The notes beneath the pieces are model-generated. The model made no database searches. It was not told the DNA's origin and saw only the letters and a program-made list of their open reading frames with translations. DNA of 64,000 bases from positions 248,001-312,000 of the forward strand of contig OZ242188.1 in the NCBI GenBank assembly GCA_965205785.1, read 5' to 3'. A program made the position numbers and the translations under genes. Positions 43,908-52,527 of this stretch are shown piece by piece; position 1 is the first letter of the stretch, and the number at the start of each line of letters is the position of its first letter. The stretch comes from BJGV01 sp965205785 (GTDB lineage: Bacteria > Pseudomonadota > Gammaproteobacteria > Burkholderiales > Nitrosomonadaceae).

Positions 43908-44843
43908 TCATCGCTCCATGGCCCGAATTTTTGCTGCACGTTTCTCCAGCAAGTCTGCCTTTTTATCTTGACGAGTTTTACGTTGTAACTGTGCTAAATT
44001 TTCAAGACCTGTAGCAACATCAGGATGATCTGAACCAAGTGTCTTTACCCAAATTTCTAGAGCACGTTTAAGAAGTGGCCTGGCTTGAGAATACTGCTTC
44101 TGGATAGCATAGAGTGTTGCTAAATTGTTTAAGCTTGCTGCTACGGTAGGATGCTCTGGTCCAAGTTCTTTCTCAACAATTTTTAATGCGCGCCTATATA
44201 ATGGCTCAGCTTTTGTATATTTCCCCCTTTCCTCATAAAGTACAGCCAAACCACTTAGGCTCGTAGCAACAGTAAGATGATCTAATCCATAAACTGTCTC
44301 ATTAATTAACATCGCACGTTTGTAAAGCTGCTCAGCCTGTTTATATTTCTCTGTAGCAAAATACAATGCAGCTAAATTATTCAAACTTGTTGCAACGTCA
44401 GCATGATCTGGGCCAAAGGTTTTTTCTTTAATTCCAAGCGCACGTTTATGCAAGATTTCTGCCTCTTCATACTGTCCTTGAGCATGAAGTAGAAGTCCAA
44501 GATTATTTAGGTTCATGGCTACATCAATATGCTCCAACCCAAAAGCCTTCTCATTAATTAGAAGTGCACGTCTAAGTAGTGGCTTCGCCATAGCATACTG
44601 CCCCTGTGCACGATACACTTCTGCTAGATTATTTAAACTTACAGCAACATTATAATGATCTGAGCCATAATCGCTTTCTGCAGTTTGAAGGGCTTTCTTA
44701 GCTACTGTGACTGCACCAACATAATCACCTTGAAAGTATAAGGATTCAACCCTTTCATTGAGTTCATTTAATTCGGCTTTTGCATACAGATATACGCTAC
44801 TTAATAGAAAAAGAGTAATAAGTAGGAAAATTAATGCCTTCAT
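43908..44843 (-). CDS. Tetratricopeptide repeat protein
   Basis: A 311-residue protein with an N-terminal hydrophobic segment (about residues 3-20: signal peptide or anchor) followed by about six 42-residue TPR units of the kinesin-light-chain type, each with a pattern like VATSLNNLAALY..A.PLYKRAL.I.E...G.DH. Such repeats are protein-interaction scaffolds, probably periplasmic here. The partner is unknown. ATG at 44843 is preferred over a TTG 15 nt upstream. The near-identical repeats at DNA level could recombine. It converges with bpt and stands alone. Confidence 0.88.
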   Translation of the reverse strand: MKALIFLLITLFLLSSVYLYAKAELNELNERVESLYFQGDYVGAVTVAKKALQTAESDYGSDHYNVAVSLNNLAEVYRAQGQYAMAKPLLRRALLINEKAFGLEHIDVAMNLNNLGLLLHAQGQYEEAEILHKRALGIKEKTFGPDHADVATSLNNLAALYFATEKYKQAEQLYKRAMLINETVYGLDHLTVATSLSGLAVLYEERGKYTKAEPLYRRALKIVEKELGPEHPTVAASLNNLATLYAIQKQYSQARPLLKRALEIWVKTLGSDHPDVATGLENLAQLQRKTRQDKKADLLEKRAAKIRAMER

Positions 44844-44996
44844 AAAGATTTTTACCAAAAATAATTTGAGAAATAATGTAACTATTATTTTTCCTAATTT
44901 TGATGACCTGAAACCTTGATTTCAAATTAACTAAGGATCCTCTATTTAGTTATTAACATTATAATTCTAGAAAACTAATCTGTATTCTAAATAAGT

Positions 44997-45031
44997 AGCC
45001 TCTTATTTTGTAAAGGCGTAACAAAATGGCT
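44997..45031 (+). promoter_or_regulatory. Hairpin in the pyrD leader
   Basis: AGCC (44997-45000), a 4-nt bulge, ATTTTGT (45005-45011), a 9-nt loop, ACAAAAT (45021-45027) and GGCT (45028-45031) form an 11-bp bulged hairpin. It ends 43 nt before pyrD. It could act in mRNA or as an operator; no T-run follows. Confidence 0.3.
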
Positions 45032-45074
45032 GTTCTAAGAGATTCAAACTGCTTTTCAGGTTAGAATTAGAACT

Positions 45075-46085
45075 ATGCTCTATTCTTTACTCCGCCCACT
45101 ACTTTTTAGCCTTGATCCTGAAATTACGCATCAAATCACGCTAAGTGCGATTAAGTATGCTCACCAACTAAAGGCACTCCAAGAACAATCAATTCACTGT
45201 AAGCATCGTAAAATTATGGGACTTGATTTCCCAAACCCTGTTGGGCTAGCTGCCGGATTGGATAAAAATGGAGAATACATAAAGGCGCTTGCTACATTTG
45301 GGTTTGGCTTTATTGAGATTGGAACCGTTACGCCCCGCCCACAATCTGGCAATCTTAAACCACGGTTATTCAGAATTACCCAAGCAAGTGCAATAGTCAA
45401 TCGTTTAGGCTTCAATAATTATGGTGTAGATGCTGTAGTACAGAATATTAAAAATGCAAACTATCAAGGTATACTTGGAATCAATATTGGTAAGAATTTT
45501 GATACTCCAGTGGAAAAGGCTTGTGACGATTATCTAGAGTGTCTACGAAAAGTATATTGCTATGCTAGTTATATAGTAATCAATATTTCTTCCCCTAATA
45601 CTCCAAATCTTAGAAAATTACAGAATACTGAAGAATTTGACCATTTATTAAATACACTAAAATCAGAACAGGTTAGGCTCGCAGATGACAGCGGGAAATA
45701 TACACCTTTAGTTGTTAAAATTGCTCCTGATCTTGATTCAGTACAATTAACATCAATCGCTATGCTTCTAATCAAACATAAAATTGATGGTGTTATAGCT
45801 ACTAATTCCACTCTATCACGTGACAATGTAGAGCATCTACCACACTCAAATGAAACAGGCGGTTTAAGTGGTGCGCCACTTACAAAACTCTCTACTGAAG
45901 TTATCTGTCAATTACATGACAGACTCCAGGGTGCTGTACCTATCATCGGTGTAGGCGGTATTATGTGTGCAGCTGATACACAGGAAAAAATGGATGCAGG
46001 AGCAAGTTTGGTGCAAATTTACACAGGCTTGATCTACCGAGGACCAGAATTGGTACGTGAAGCAATTAAGGCTGTTTGCAAATAA
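45075..46085 (+). CDS. pyrD: Dihydroorotate dehydrogenase (quinone), class 2
   Basis: Membrane-associated flavoenzyme oxidising dihydroorotate to orotate in pyrimidine synthesis, passing electrons to quinone. It begins with the membrane-binding helices (LYSLLRPLLFSLDPEITHQ), typical of class 2. The catalytic serine is in INISSPNTPNLRKLQ near residue 178, and FMN-binding GVGGI lies near residue 295. Length 336 residues. It is followed 15 nt later by rnfB, so pyrD-rnfB-nth-DUF1841 may be one transcript. Confidence 0.96.
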   Translation: MLYSLLRPLLFSLDPEITHQITLSAIKYAHQLKALQEQSIHCKHRKIMGLDFPNPVGLAAGLDKNGEYIKALATFGFGFIEIGTVTPRPQSGNLKPRLFRITQASAIVNRLGFNNYGVDAVVQNIKNANYQGILGINIGKNFDTPVEKACDDYLECLRKVYCYASYIVINISSPNTPNLRKLQNTEEFDHLLNTLKSEQVRLADDSGKYTPLVVKIAPDLDSVQLTSIAMLLIKHKIDGVIATNSTLSRDNVEHLPHSNETGGLSGAPLTKLSTEVICQLHDRLQGAVPIIGVGGIMCAADTQEKMDAGASLVQIYTGLIYRGPELVREAIKAVCK

Positions 46086-46100
46086 GGACTACATAGAAAA

Positions 46101-46739
46101 ATGCTGATAGAAAAAATAGATTCGATATTACCGCAAACTCAATGCGGCAAATGCGGTTTCTCAGGTTGCAAACCATATGCCAGAGCAATTGCAGAAGGCC
46201 TTGCTGATATTAATCAATGCCCGCCAGGTAATGAAGAAGGTATACAGAAATTAGCTAGCTTATTAGGTGTAAAACCTAAGCCTCTGAATACTACGCATGG
46301 CTTACCTAAGCCCAGGTCAGTTGCACTTATAATTGAAGAAAATTGTATTGGCTGTACTTTCTGTATTCAGGTATGCCCAGTAGATGCAATTGTTGGTGCA
46401 GCCAAAAGAATACATACAGTAATTGGTACAGAGTGCACAGGATGTGAACTCTGTGTAGCTCCATGTCCAGTTGATTGTATAGCGATCCTCCCTCTTGAGA
46501 AGAAATCTGATGATAAGGACAAGAACTCTTATATTATTAGTGAGGATGCCATTGAGTATAAAAATAAGTTGAAAAAAGAAATAGCCAATCACTCGCGTAT
46601 GAGATATGAACGAAGACTAAAAAGACTTGAGCGCGAAAAAAGAGAAAAAGCAGAGAAATTTGTAACACAAATAAAAAAAATTAAATCTTCCAACTATATT
46701 TCGAAGATAAAATCTATATCGGAACACGAAATTACTTAA
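46101..46739 (+). CDS. rnfB: RnfB-like ferredoxin (solitary)
   Basis: Iron-sulfur electron carrier related to subunit B of the Rnf complex. The first cluster motif is CGKCGFSGC plus a later CPPG. Two 4Fe-4S ferredoxin motifs follow: CIGCTFCIQVCPVDAI near residue 83 and CTGCELCVAPCPVDCI near residue 113. The C-terminal ~70 residues are highly charged and helical. The N-terminal membrane helix of true RnfB is absent, so the 212-residue protein is probably soluble. No other rnf genes are present. Its place before nth is common in Betaproteobacteria and suggests a role other than the full complex. Confidence 0.86.
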   Translation: MLIEKIDSILPQTQCGKCGFSGCKPYARAIAEGLADINQCPPGNEEGIQKLASLLGVKPKPLNTTHGLPKPRSVALIIEENCIGCTFCIQVCPVDAIVGAAKRIHTVIGTECTGCELCVAPCPVDCIAILPLEKKSDDKDKNSYIISEDAIEYKNKLKKEIANHSRMRYERRLKRLEREKREKAEKFVTQIKKIKSSNYISKIKSISEHEIT

Positions 46740-46788
46740 TAATTTAATATAAATTACTTATGTTAGCTAATTATTTCCACCGTTGTTT

Positions 46789-47454
46789 ATGAATGCATCT
46801 AAGCGGTTTGAGATTTTTTCCCGCCTTAAGAAGGCGAATCCAAAACCAACTACTGAACTGGTTTATAACACACCATTTGAATTACTAGTTGCAGTAGTAT
46901 TATCAGCCCAGGCTACTGATAAAAGCGTAAATATCGCAACAAAAATACTTTTTCAGAAGGCCAATACACCGGAAAAGATTCTAGCTCTTGGTGAAGCTGG
47001 GCTACAAGAATCTATCAAGAGTATCGGTCTATACAAAACTAAAACCAGAAATATTCTAGCAACTTGTAAACTTCTTATACAACACTATGACAGCTCTGTA
47101 CCACAGACCAGAGAAGAACTGGAAGGACTACCAGGTGTAGGACATAAAACTGCTAACGTAGTTCTTAATACTGCATTTGGTGAACCAACCATTGCAGTAG
47201 ACACTCATATCTTCCGTTTATCTAACCGAACTGGTCTTGCAATTGGAAAGAATGTATCAGAAGTAGAGTTAAGACTTCTCAAATCCGTACCGAAAGAGTT
47301 TCATCAGGATGCACATCATTGGCTGATTCTACATGGACGATACATATGTAAAGCCCGAAAACCTGAATGTGCCAAGTGCATCATTGAGAATCTATGTGAT
47401 TTCAAAGAGAAAACCTCGAGAATTAATGCCTCAAATTTAAAGTCCAAACCTTGA
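46789..47454 (+). CDS. nth: Endonuclease III
   Basis: DNA glycosylase/AP lyase for oxidised pyrimidines. The helix-hairpin-helix motif LPGVGHKTANVVL lies near residue 115 with the catalytic lysine, and the catalytic aspartate is in IAVDTHIFRL. The C-terminal 4Fe-4S cluster is C-X6-C-X2-C-X5-C (CKARKPECAKCIIENLC). The ATG at 46789 is chosen rather than a TTG at 46783. 221 residues. Its stop abuts the ATG of the next gene. Confidence 0.96.
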   Translation: MNASKRFEIFSRLKKANPKPTTELVYNTPFELLVAVVLSAQATDKSVNIATKILFQKANTPEKILALGEAGLQESIKSIGLYKTKTRNILATCKLLIQHYDSSVPQTREELEGLPGVGHKTANVVLNTAFGEPTIAVDTHIFRLSNRTGLAIGKNVSEVELRLLKSVPKEFHQDAHHWLILHGRYICKARKPECAKCIIENLCDFKEKTSRINASNLKSKP

Positions 47455-47883
47455 ATGTATAATTTATCCAGATACCAGTCCCGTCAATTCTTTTTTAACA
47501 CCTGGCATAAATATAATCATCAGGAAGTACTTTCTGGCATGGAAGAAATTGCACTTGATACCATCCTATTGCATCCAGAATATCATTGTATATTAGATGA
47601 CACGGAGAAATACCATGATAAAGACTACCCACCTGAAATGGGCGCTACCAATCCATTTCTACATATGGGTATGCATATTACTATTAAAGAGCAACTCTCT
47701 ATCGGCCAACCTATAGGGATCAGAGACCGGTTCGACCGCTTATTAAAGAGAAATAAGGATGAACATGAAACAATACACCAAATTATGGAATGCCTTGCAG
47801 AAATGCTCTTGCAAGCACAGCGTAATCAATCTGCACCAGATGTTTCAATTTACTTTGACTGCCTAGATAAGCAGGAGAATTAA
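47455..47883 (+). CDS. DUF1841 family protein
   Basis: A 142-residue protein of unknown function in the DUF1841 family. The recognisable core is NPFLHMGMHITIKEQLSIGQPIGIRDRF near residue 65, with several histidines that could bind metal. It is soluble, with no signal peptide. The ATG directly follows the nth stop, so the two are translationally linked, and a clear terminator follows. The neighbourhood (nth, rnfB) is conserved in Betaproteobacteria, but it does not reveal a function. Confidence 0.85.
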   Translation: MYNLSRYQSRQFFFNTWHKYNHQEVLSGMEEIALDTILLHPEYHCILDDTEKYHDKDYPPEMGATNPFLHMGMHITIKEQLSIGQPIGIRDRFDRLLKRNKDEHETIHQIMECLAEMLLQAQRNQSAPDVSIYFDCLDKQEN

Positions 47884-47890
47884 TCAGAAA

Positions 47891-47916
47891 AAATAGGGCG
47901 CTACTGCGCCCTATTT
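47891..47916. terminator. Bidirectional intrinsic terminator
   Basis: AAATAGGGCGC and GCGCCCTATTT form an 11-bp stem with the loop TACT. An A-run lies to the left and a T-rich end to the right. It sits between the convergent pyrD-DUF1841 and cytochrome transcripts and can serve both. Confidence 0.85.
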
Positions 47917-47970
47917 ATAAACTAAAGAAACAAATAAGATGATAATTATTAACCTTACTTTTACCTACAA

Positions 47971-48297
47971 TTATCTTTTAGTCTTTAGGCCACTTTGGCT
48001 TGCAAAATAAACGGCTAGGTTTTCAATATCTTCCTTACTTAAAGCTGCAGCCATACCACTCATAACTGGATCCTTACGCTCACCTTTTTTATATTCAATT
48101 AGGGTTTTTTCTGTATAAGTTGCATATTGTCCGGCAAGCTTTGGAAAAGCTGGATTGGGACTGTTACCATCAGGACCATGACATGCAGCACAAACCTCCG
48201 CTGCTTTTCTCTTGCCTGCTTCAATGTCACCAGCAACCCCTTGTCCTGAAATTAGTAAAAATATACCGCCAAATACGGTAATAACAAAATTTTTCAT
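47971..48297 (-). CDS. Small class I cytochrome c
   Basis: Periplasmic single-heme cytochrome, 108 residues. A signal peptide covers about residues 1-22. The heme-binding motif is CAACH near residue 36, and the likely axial methionine is in DPVMSGMAAAL near residue 82. It resembles the c5/c553-type carriers or half of cytochrome c4. It lies 27 nt downstream of a similar cytochrome gene and was probably formed by an old duplication. The redox partner is not known from sequence. Confidence 0.92.
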   Translation of the reverse strand: MKNFVITVFGGIFLLISGQGVAGDIEAGKRKAAEVCAACHGPDGNSPNPAFPKLAGQYATYTEKTLIEYKKGERKDPVMSGMAAALSKEDIENLAVYFASQSGLKTKR

Positions 48298-48324
48298 AAT
48301 TACTTTCCTGTTTTTATATCTAAA

Positions 48325-48648
48325 TTATTTACCAGCGTAATAAGCAGCTAAGTCTTCCATATCTTGCTCAGAAAGATTTGCGGCAATTGCCCTCATACTG
48401 GGATGACTACGTGCACCCGTTTTATAAGCCTGCAATGCTTTTACCAGATATGCCGGATGTTGCCCACCAATTTTTGGAACATTATACACTTTTGGATAAG
48501 CTGTCTTATAACCAGCTATCCCGTGGCAACCAACACACATTTCTGTATTTTTCTTACCCTTAACCGCATCACCAGCTGCTTGAACTGTTCCAGAAACCAC
48601 TAAAAACAAACTACATAGCAGGATTTGCATTGTTACTAATTTCTTCAT
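48325..48648 (-). CDS. Small class I cytochrome c (c553-like)
   Basis: Periplasmic single-heme cytochrome, 107 residues. A signal peptide ends near QAAG, the heme motif is CVGCH near residue 38, and the axial methionine is in HPSMRAIAANL near residue 85. AAAAGGGG lies about 7 nt before the ATG. It is the first gene of a two-cytochrome unit. The GGGG ribosome site is complementary to the terminator loop of the predicted sRNA at 15642-15745. Confidence 0.92.
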   Translation of the reverse strand: MKKLVTMQILLCSLFLVVSGTVQAAGDAVKGKKNTEMCVGCHGIAGYKTAYPKVYNVPKIGGQHPAYLVKALQAYKTGARSHPSMRAIAANLSEQDMEDLAAYYAGK

Positions 48649-48978
48649 TATGTGCCCCTTTTAAAACTATTCATCTCGCCATACTAAGTAATAGCACGCC
48701 CCATTTTTTGTCTAAGTATCTGTTACAAACAGGATTTATTTACTGCTTCATTAAGATTAATCTAAGCGAGTATTATACTGTTCTTTCTAATCTGGTTGCA
48801 AATGCAGTTGTTATTCAAAGACTGCCTTTCATCGCTAGATATGATTCTATCTATCTATCTATTTAAATATGATTTGAAAGGTAGACTTTAAGTTGAAATT
48901 TGATACTGGAAAGGTAGACTTTAAGTTGAAATTTGATACTGTTAGGTACTATAAAACTCATTTTACTATTTATTATGC
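48649..48978. other. Intergenic region with repeats between cytochrome genes and uup
   Basis: About 330 nt. It lies upstream of the cytochrome unit and downstream of uup (both minus strand). It contains a (CTAT)4 run at 48847-48862 and a perfect 33-bp tandem repeat at 48876-48941, listed separately. No convincing gene; plus-strand frames here lack ribosome sites. Confidence 0.6.
48876..48941. repeat. Perfect 33-bp tandem repeat, two copies
   Basis: Copies at 48876-48908 and 48909-48941 are identical, each beginning GAAAGGTAGACTTTAAG and ending GATACTG. The unit length is close to three helical turns. It lies about 40 nt past the uup stop and 230 nt upstream of the cytochrome genes. A (CTAT)4 microsatellite lies just to its left. 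Confidence 0.95.
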
Positions 48979-50904
48979 CTATTTTTTATGTGAATCTTTT
49001 TCAGCTTTTAATTTCTTAGTCTCAAGCTCATCCCACCTAGCGAGATGGCTCATAATTTCCTTTTCTATACTGGCAAAACGAATCTGAAGTTTCACTATTT
49101 TATCAGAGGAGTCATGGTAAGTTGTGGTATTACCTAATTTATAGGTAATATTCTCTTGTTCTTGCTCCAAGATTTCAATTTTCGTTGGCAATGCTTTTAA
49201 CTCACTTACCTCATTTAGGCTTAGCTTAAGCTTGGCAATCGACTTTGACGTTTTAACTATAGAATCTTTTTTCTGGGGTCGTTTCTGCTCTCCAGGTACT
49301 TCCAAATCCTTTGCTCGAACCCAGTCTTCATAACCGCCCATGTACTCTCGCAGTATCCCTTCTCCTTCAAATACAATCACTTGAGTTACTACATTGTCTA
49401 GAAACGCACGATCGTGACTAACCAGGAATAATGTACCTATGTAATCCTGTAGTAATACCTCAAGTAACTCAAGAGTCTCAATGTCTAGGTCATTGGTAGG
49501 CTCATCTAGTACAAGCACATTTGCGGGGCGCGAGAATAAACGTGCTAACAAAAGTCGATTTCGTTCCCCACCAGATAAAGTTTTTACAGGTGATCTAGAA
49601 CGCTGAGGAGCAAACAGAAAGTCTTCTAAATAGCTAATAACATGTTTTCTAATTTTACCGATTTCAATGAAGTCAGAACCTTGGCTTATAGTGTCAACTA
49701 GGGTCGCTTCTTCATTTAATTGTTCGCGCATTTGGTCAAAATAAGCAACTGTTAGCTTAGTTCCTCGCCGCACTTTGCCAGTATCAGGATCCAATTTGTT
49801 CAAAATTAACTTTAGTAAAGTTGATTTACCTACTCCATTTGGCCCCAATAGTCCTATTCGATCACCTCGCATTATGCGGCAAGAAAAATCGTTAACTATG
49901 ATCTTTTTACCATAACTTTTGCTTACATGCTCCAGCTCAGCCACCATACGGCCAGAATCTATTCCTTTGTTTATATTTATATTAACTCCTGCTACTAGTT
50001 CCCGACGTTCTTCTCTCTTGATGCGTAGTGCTTCGAGACGACGCACCCTCCCTTCATTACGAGTTCGGCGTGCTCGTATTCCTTGCCTAATCCAAGCTTC
50101 TTCTTTTGCTAAAACTTTATCAAATTTTTGATTATGCTCAGCTTCAATTTCCTTAAGTTCCGTCTTTCTACAGGTATATTCTGCGAAATTGCATTTAAAT
50201 GTTGTTAAAACTCCTCTATCCAGTTCTGTGATTCTTGTGGCGACATTATCTAAAAAACGCCTGTCATGTGTAACAAATAATACACTTCCAGAAAAGTCAC
50301 CAAGCAATTTCTCTAACCATTCTATGGATGAAAAATCTAGATGATTGGTAGGCTCATCAAGCAATAAGACATCGGGTGACACAACCAGAGCACGAGCTAA
50401 CGCAACTCTTTTTTTCAAACCACCTGACAAACCTTCAATCAAGATATCTTCGGGAAGGTTAAGTTTGCGAAGAACGGTTTCTACTCTTCCCTGCACTCGC
50501 CAACCATCCTGAATATCTAACTCACTCTGCAACTGCTGCAGTCGGGAAAGGTGCTCTTCCATGTCACCTTCATTGTTACTCAATGCATGAGAAACTTCAT
50601 GATAATCAAAAAGCATTTGGCTGAGTGCGCCCAGCCCCTTAGAGACCTCCTGAAATACTGTGCAAGCTCCATCCAGTTCCGGCTCCTGTGACACATAAGA
50701 TATCTTCAAAGCTGGCGCTCGCCAAACCGTGCCATCATCCGGCTTAATTTCATCAGCTATAATACGCAACAGGCTCGATTTGCCTCCGCCGTTCCTTCCT
50801 ATCAAAGCAATCCGCTCACCCGGATCAAACTGAAAATCCAATTGATCTAATAGTTTATGATGGCCAAAGGAAAGACAAACTTTGTCAAGACTTATCAAAG
50901 GCAT
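48979..50904 (-). CDS. uup: ABC-F family ATPase Uup
   Basis: Soluble tandem ABC ATPase of the ABC-F group that acts on the ribosome rather than in transport. Walker A motifs GRNGGGKSS (near residue 37) and GPNGVGKST (near residue 350), and signature motifs LSGGLKKR and LSGGERNR, show two ATPase domains joined by a linker rich in charged residues. The C-terminal ~90 residues form the coiled coil typical of Uup. Length 641 residues, normal. Confidence 0.93.
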   Translation of the reverse strand: MPLISLDKVCLSFGHHKLLDQLDFQFDPGERIALIGRNGGGKSSLLRIIADEIKPDDGTVWRAPALKISYVSQEPELDGACTVFQEVSKGLGALSQMLFDYHEVSHALSNNEGDMEEHLSRLQQLQSELDIQDGWRVQGRVETVLRKLNLPEDILIEGLSGGLKKRVALARALVVSPDVLLLDEPTNHLDFSSIEWLEKLLGDFSGSVLFVTHDRRFLDNVATRITELDRGVLTTFKCNFAEYTCRKTELKEIEAEHNQKFDKVLAKEEAWIRQGIRARRTRNEGRVRRLEALRIKREERRELVAGVNININKGIDSGRMVAELEHVSKSYGKKIIVNDFSCRIMRGDRIGLLGPNGVGKSTLLKLILNKLDPDTGKVRRGTKLTVAYFDQMREQLNEEATLVDTISQGSDFIEIGKIRKHVISYLEDFLFAPQRSRSPVKTLSGGERNRLLLARLFSRPANVLVLDEPTNDLDIETLELLEVLLQDYIGTLFLVSHDRAFLDNVVTQVIVFEGEGILREYMGGYEDWVRAKDLEVPGEQKRPQKKDSIVKTSKSIAKLKLSLNEVSELKALPTKIEILEQEQENITYKLGNTTTYHDSSDKIVKLQIRFASIEKEIMSHLARWDELETKKLKAEKDSHKK

Positions 50905-51236
50905 AAATATGAAAATACTGCTTCATGAGAATTCAGCATATATGATCCAAATTTTAAAAAGATATCGCTAATATAGAGTATATACACCTCTTTTTTCTAC
51001 AAGTAATTTGACTCTTTATACCCTCATAATAAGCACATGTTACGTGAAATTATTTGCTAACAAGACATTATGGTATGGTTCTCAGAACTTAGAATAATAT
51101 CTATGTTGCTGAGTTTGCTAAATATATTGGCCCTAAGTTGCACATTGTTTATCTATTCTTGTGATAGACTTCCTCATTTAATAGAAACCAAATTAAAATT
51201 ATCTCACAAACAAGTACTGGAATTAAGAAAAGAACA

Positions 51237-52514
51237 ATGGCTCTTACGAAAAAGAATCTCCGTCGATTAGTTATCATATCTAGTATCCCACTATTTGGGG
51301 TAGTAGCTGCTTTTGGTATTGTGCACGATACCCCCGTAGAAGATATCCCTATTCAAAAAATTGTTCTAGATCTATCTCTTCCAGAAATACCTAAAACTAA
51401 TGATGCCAAAATGATACTCTGGCAACAAGAACGCATCCAAAGGAAAGACAGTGTTGCTTCACTACTTACCCGACTTAAAATAAACAGCGCAGATAAGTCG
51501 AGATTCTTACATGATGCTCGAAATATCAAAACCATGCGTCGACTGGTTCCAGGGAAAACTATACATGCACAAACTACCACTACAGGAGAATTATTAGCGC
51601 TTAGATATTTTTCAGGTGGAAATCAACAGTTACTAGTAGAGAAAATTGACGGGGCTTTTAAGGAAAATAAATCTCCGTTTAATCTAGAAACACAAATTCA
51701 AATGAAATCCGGGGTAATAAAGAGTTCTCTATTCGCTGCCACGGATGGTGCAAATGTACCTGATAGCGCAGCTATTCAGATTGCTGAAATATTTGCATCT
51801 GATATTGATTTTCATCGTGACCTACGGAGAGAAGATAGTTTTAAGGTCGTGTATGAATCTCACTATAGTAATGGTGAACCTACAGGAACGGGACGTGTAC
51901 TTGCTGTTGAATTTATTAATAAAGGAAAAACTTATCAAGCTGTATACTTTGAAGCTAATGATAAAGAAAGAGGCTATTACACACCTGATGGTAAAAATCT
52001 CCGAAGAGCGTTCCTTCGCTCACCGCTTAAGTTTTCCCGGATAAGTTCTGGATTTACCCGCTCCCGTTATCATCCTGTGCTAAAAAAATGGCGTGCACAT
52101 AAGGGTGTTGACTATGCTGCACCAAGAGGAACGCCAGTAAGAGCCACAGCAAACGGAACTGTAGCAACTAAAACACGACAGAGAGGCTATGGCAAGCTAA
52201 TCATTTTAAAACATCGTGGAAGATATTCTACTGCCTATGCACACTTATCATCCTTTGCCAAAGGATTACGTAGAGGAAAACGGATTAACCAAGGCGACAT
52301 AATTGGCTATGTTGGCTCAACTGGGCTGGCGACTGGACCACACCTTCATTATGAATTTCGTATAAATGGAGTACAGCGCGATCCTCAACGCGTGGTAATG
52401 CCTGCTGCAATACCACTTTCAACAAAAAATGTACCTGCTTTCAATGCAAACACAAAACCATTAATGGCTCGTTTAAATATGTTGCGCGATACAAATCTCG
52501 CTTTTCTTGACTAA
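51237..52514 (+). CDS. M23 family peptidoglycan endopeptidase (MepM-like)
   Basis: Cell-wall hydrolase that probably cuts peptide cross-links to allow wall growth. One N-terminal transmembrane helix is at about residues 10-28. A LysM-like/OapA region follows, then the LytM domain with zinc ligands in HKGVDYAAPRG (near residue 290) and HLHYEF (near residue 380). Length 425 residues. Only a weak AAGAAAAGAA precedes the ATG. It overlaps by a few bases or abuts anmK; the pair fits wall turnover and recycling. Confidence 0.92.
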   Translation: MALTKKNLRRLVIISSIPLFGVVAAFGIVHDTPVEDIPIQKIVLDLSLPEIPKTNDAKMILWQQERIQRKDSVASLLTRLKINSADKSRFLHDARNIKTMRRLVPGKTIHAQTTTTGELLALRYFSGGNQQLLVEKIDGAFKENKSPFNLETQIQMKSGVIKSSLFAATDGANVPDSAAIQIAEIFASDIDFHRDLRREDSFKVVYESHYSNGEPTGTGRVLAVEFINKGKTYQAVYFEANDKERGYYTPDGKNLRRAFLRSPLKFSRISSGFTRSRYHPVLKKWRAHKGVDYAAPRGTPVRATANGTVATKTRQRGYGKLIILKHRGRYSTAYAHLSSFAKGLRRGKRINQGDIIGYVGSTGLATGPHLHYEFRINGVQRDPQRVVMPAAIPLSTKNVPAFNANTKPLMARLNMLRDTNLAFLD

Positions 52515-52527
52515 ATTTAGTCTGGAA

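Noticed and set aside
48630..49087. Two short plus-strand frames between the cytochrome genes and uup
   Set aside because: They run through the tandem repeat and antisense uup, with no start signals.
51070..51270. 66-codon frame with a hydrophobic stretch upstream of the M23 peptidase
   Set aside because: No ribosome site, overlaps the start of the next gene in another frame, and the hydrophobicity is expected in AT-rich DNA. A real small membrane protein cannot be fully excluded.
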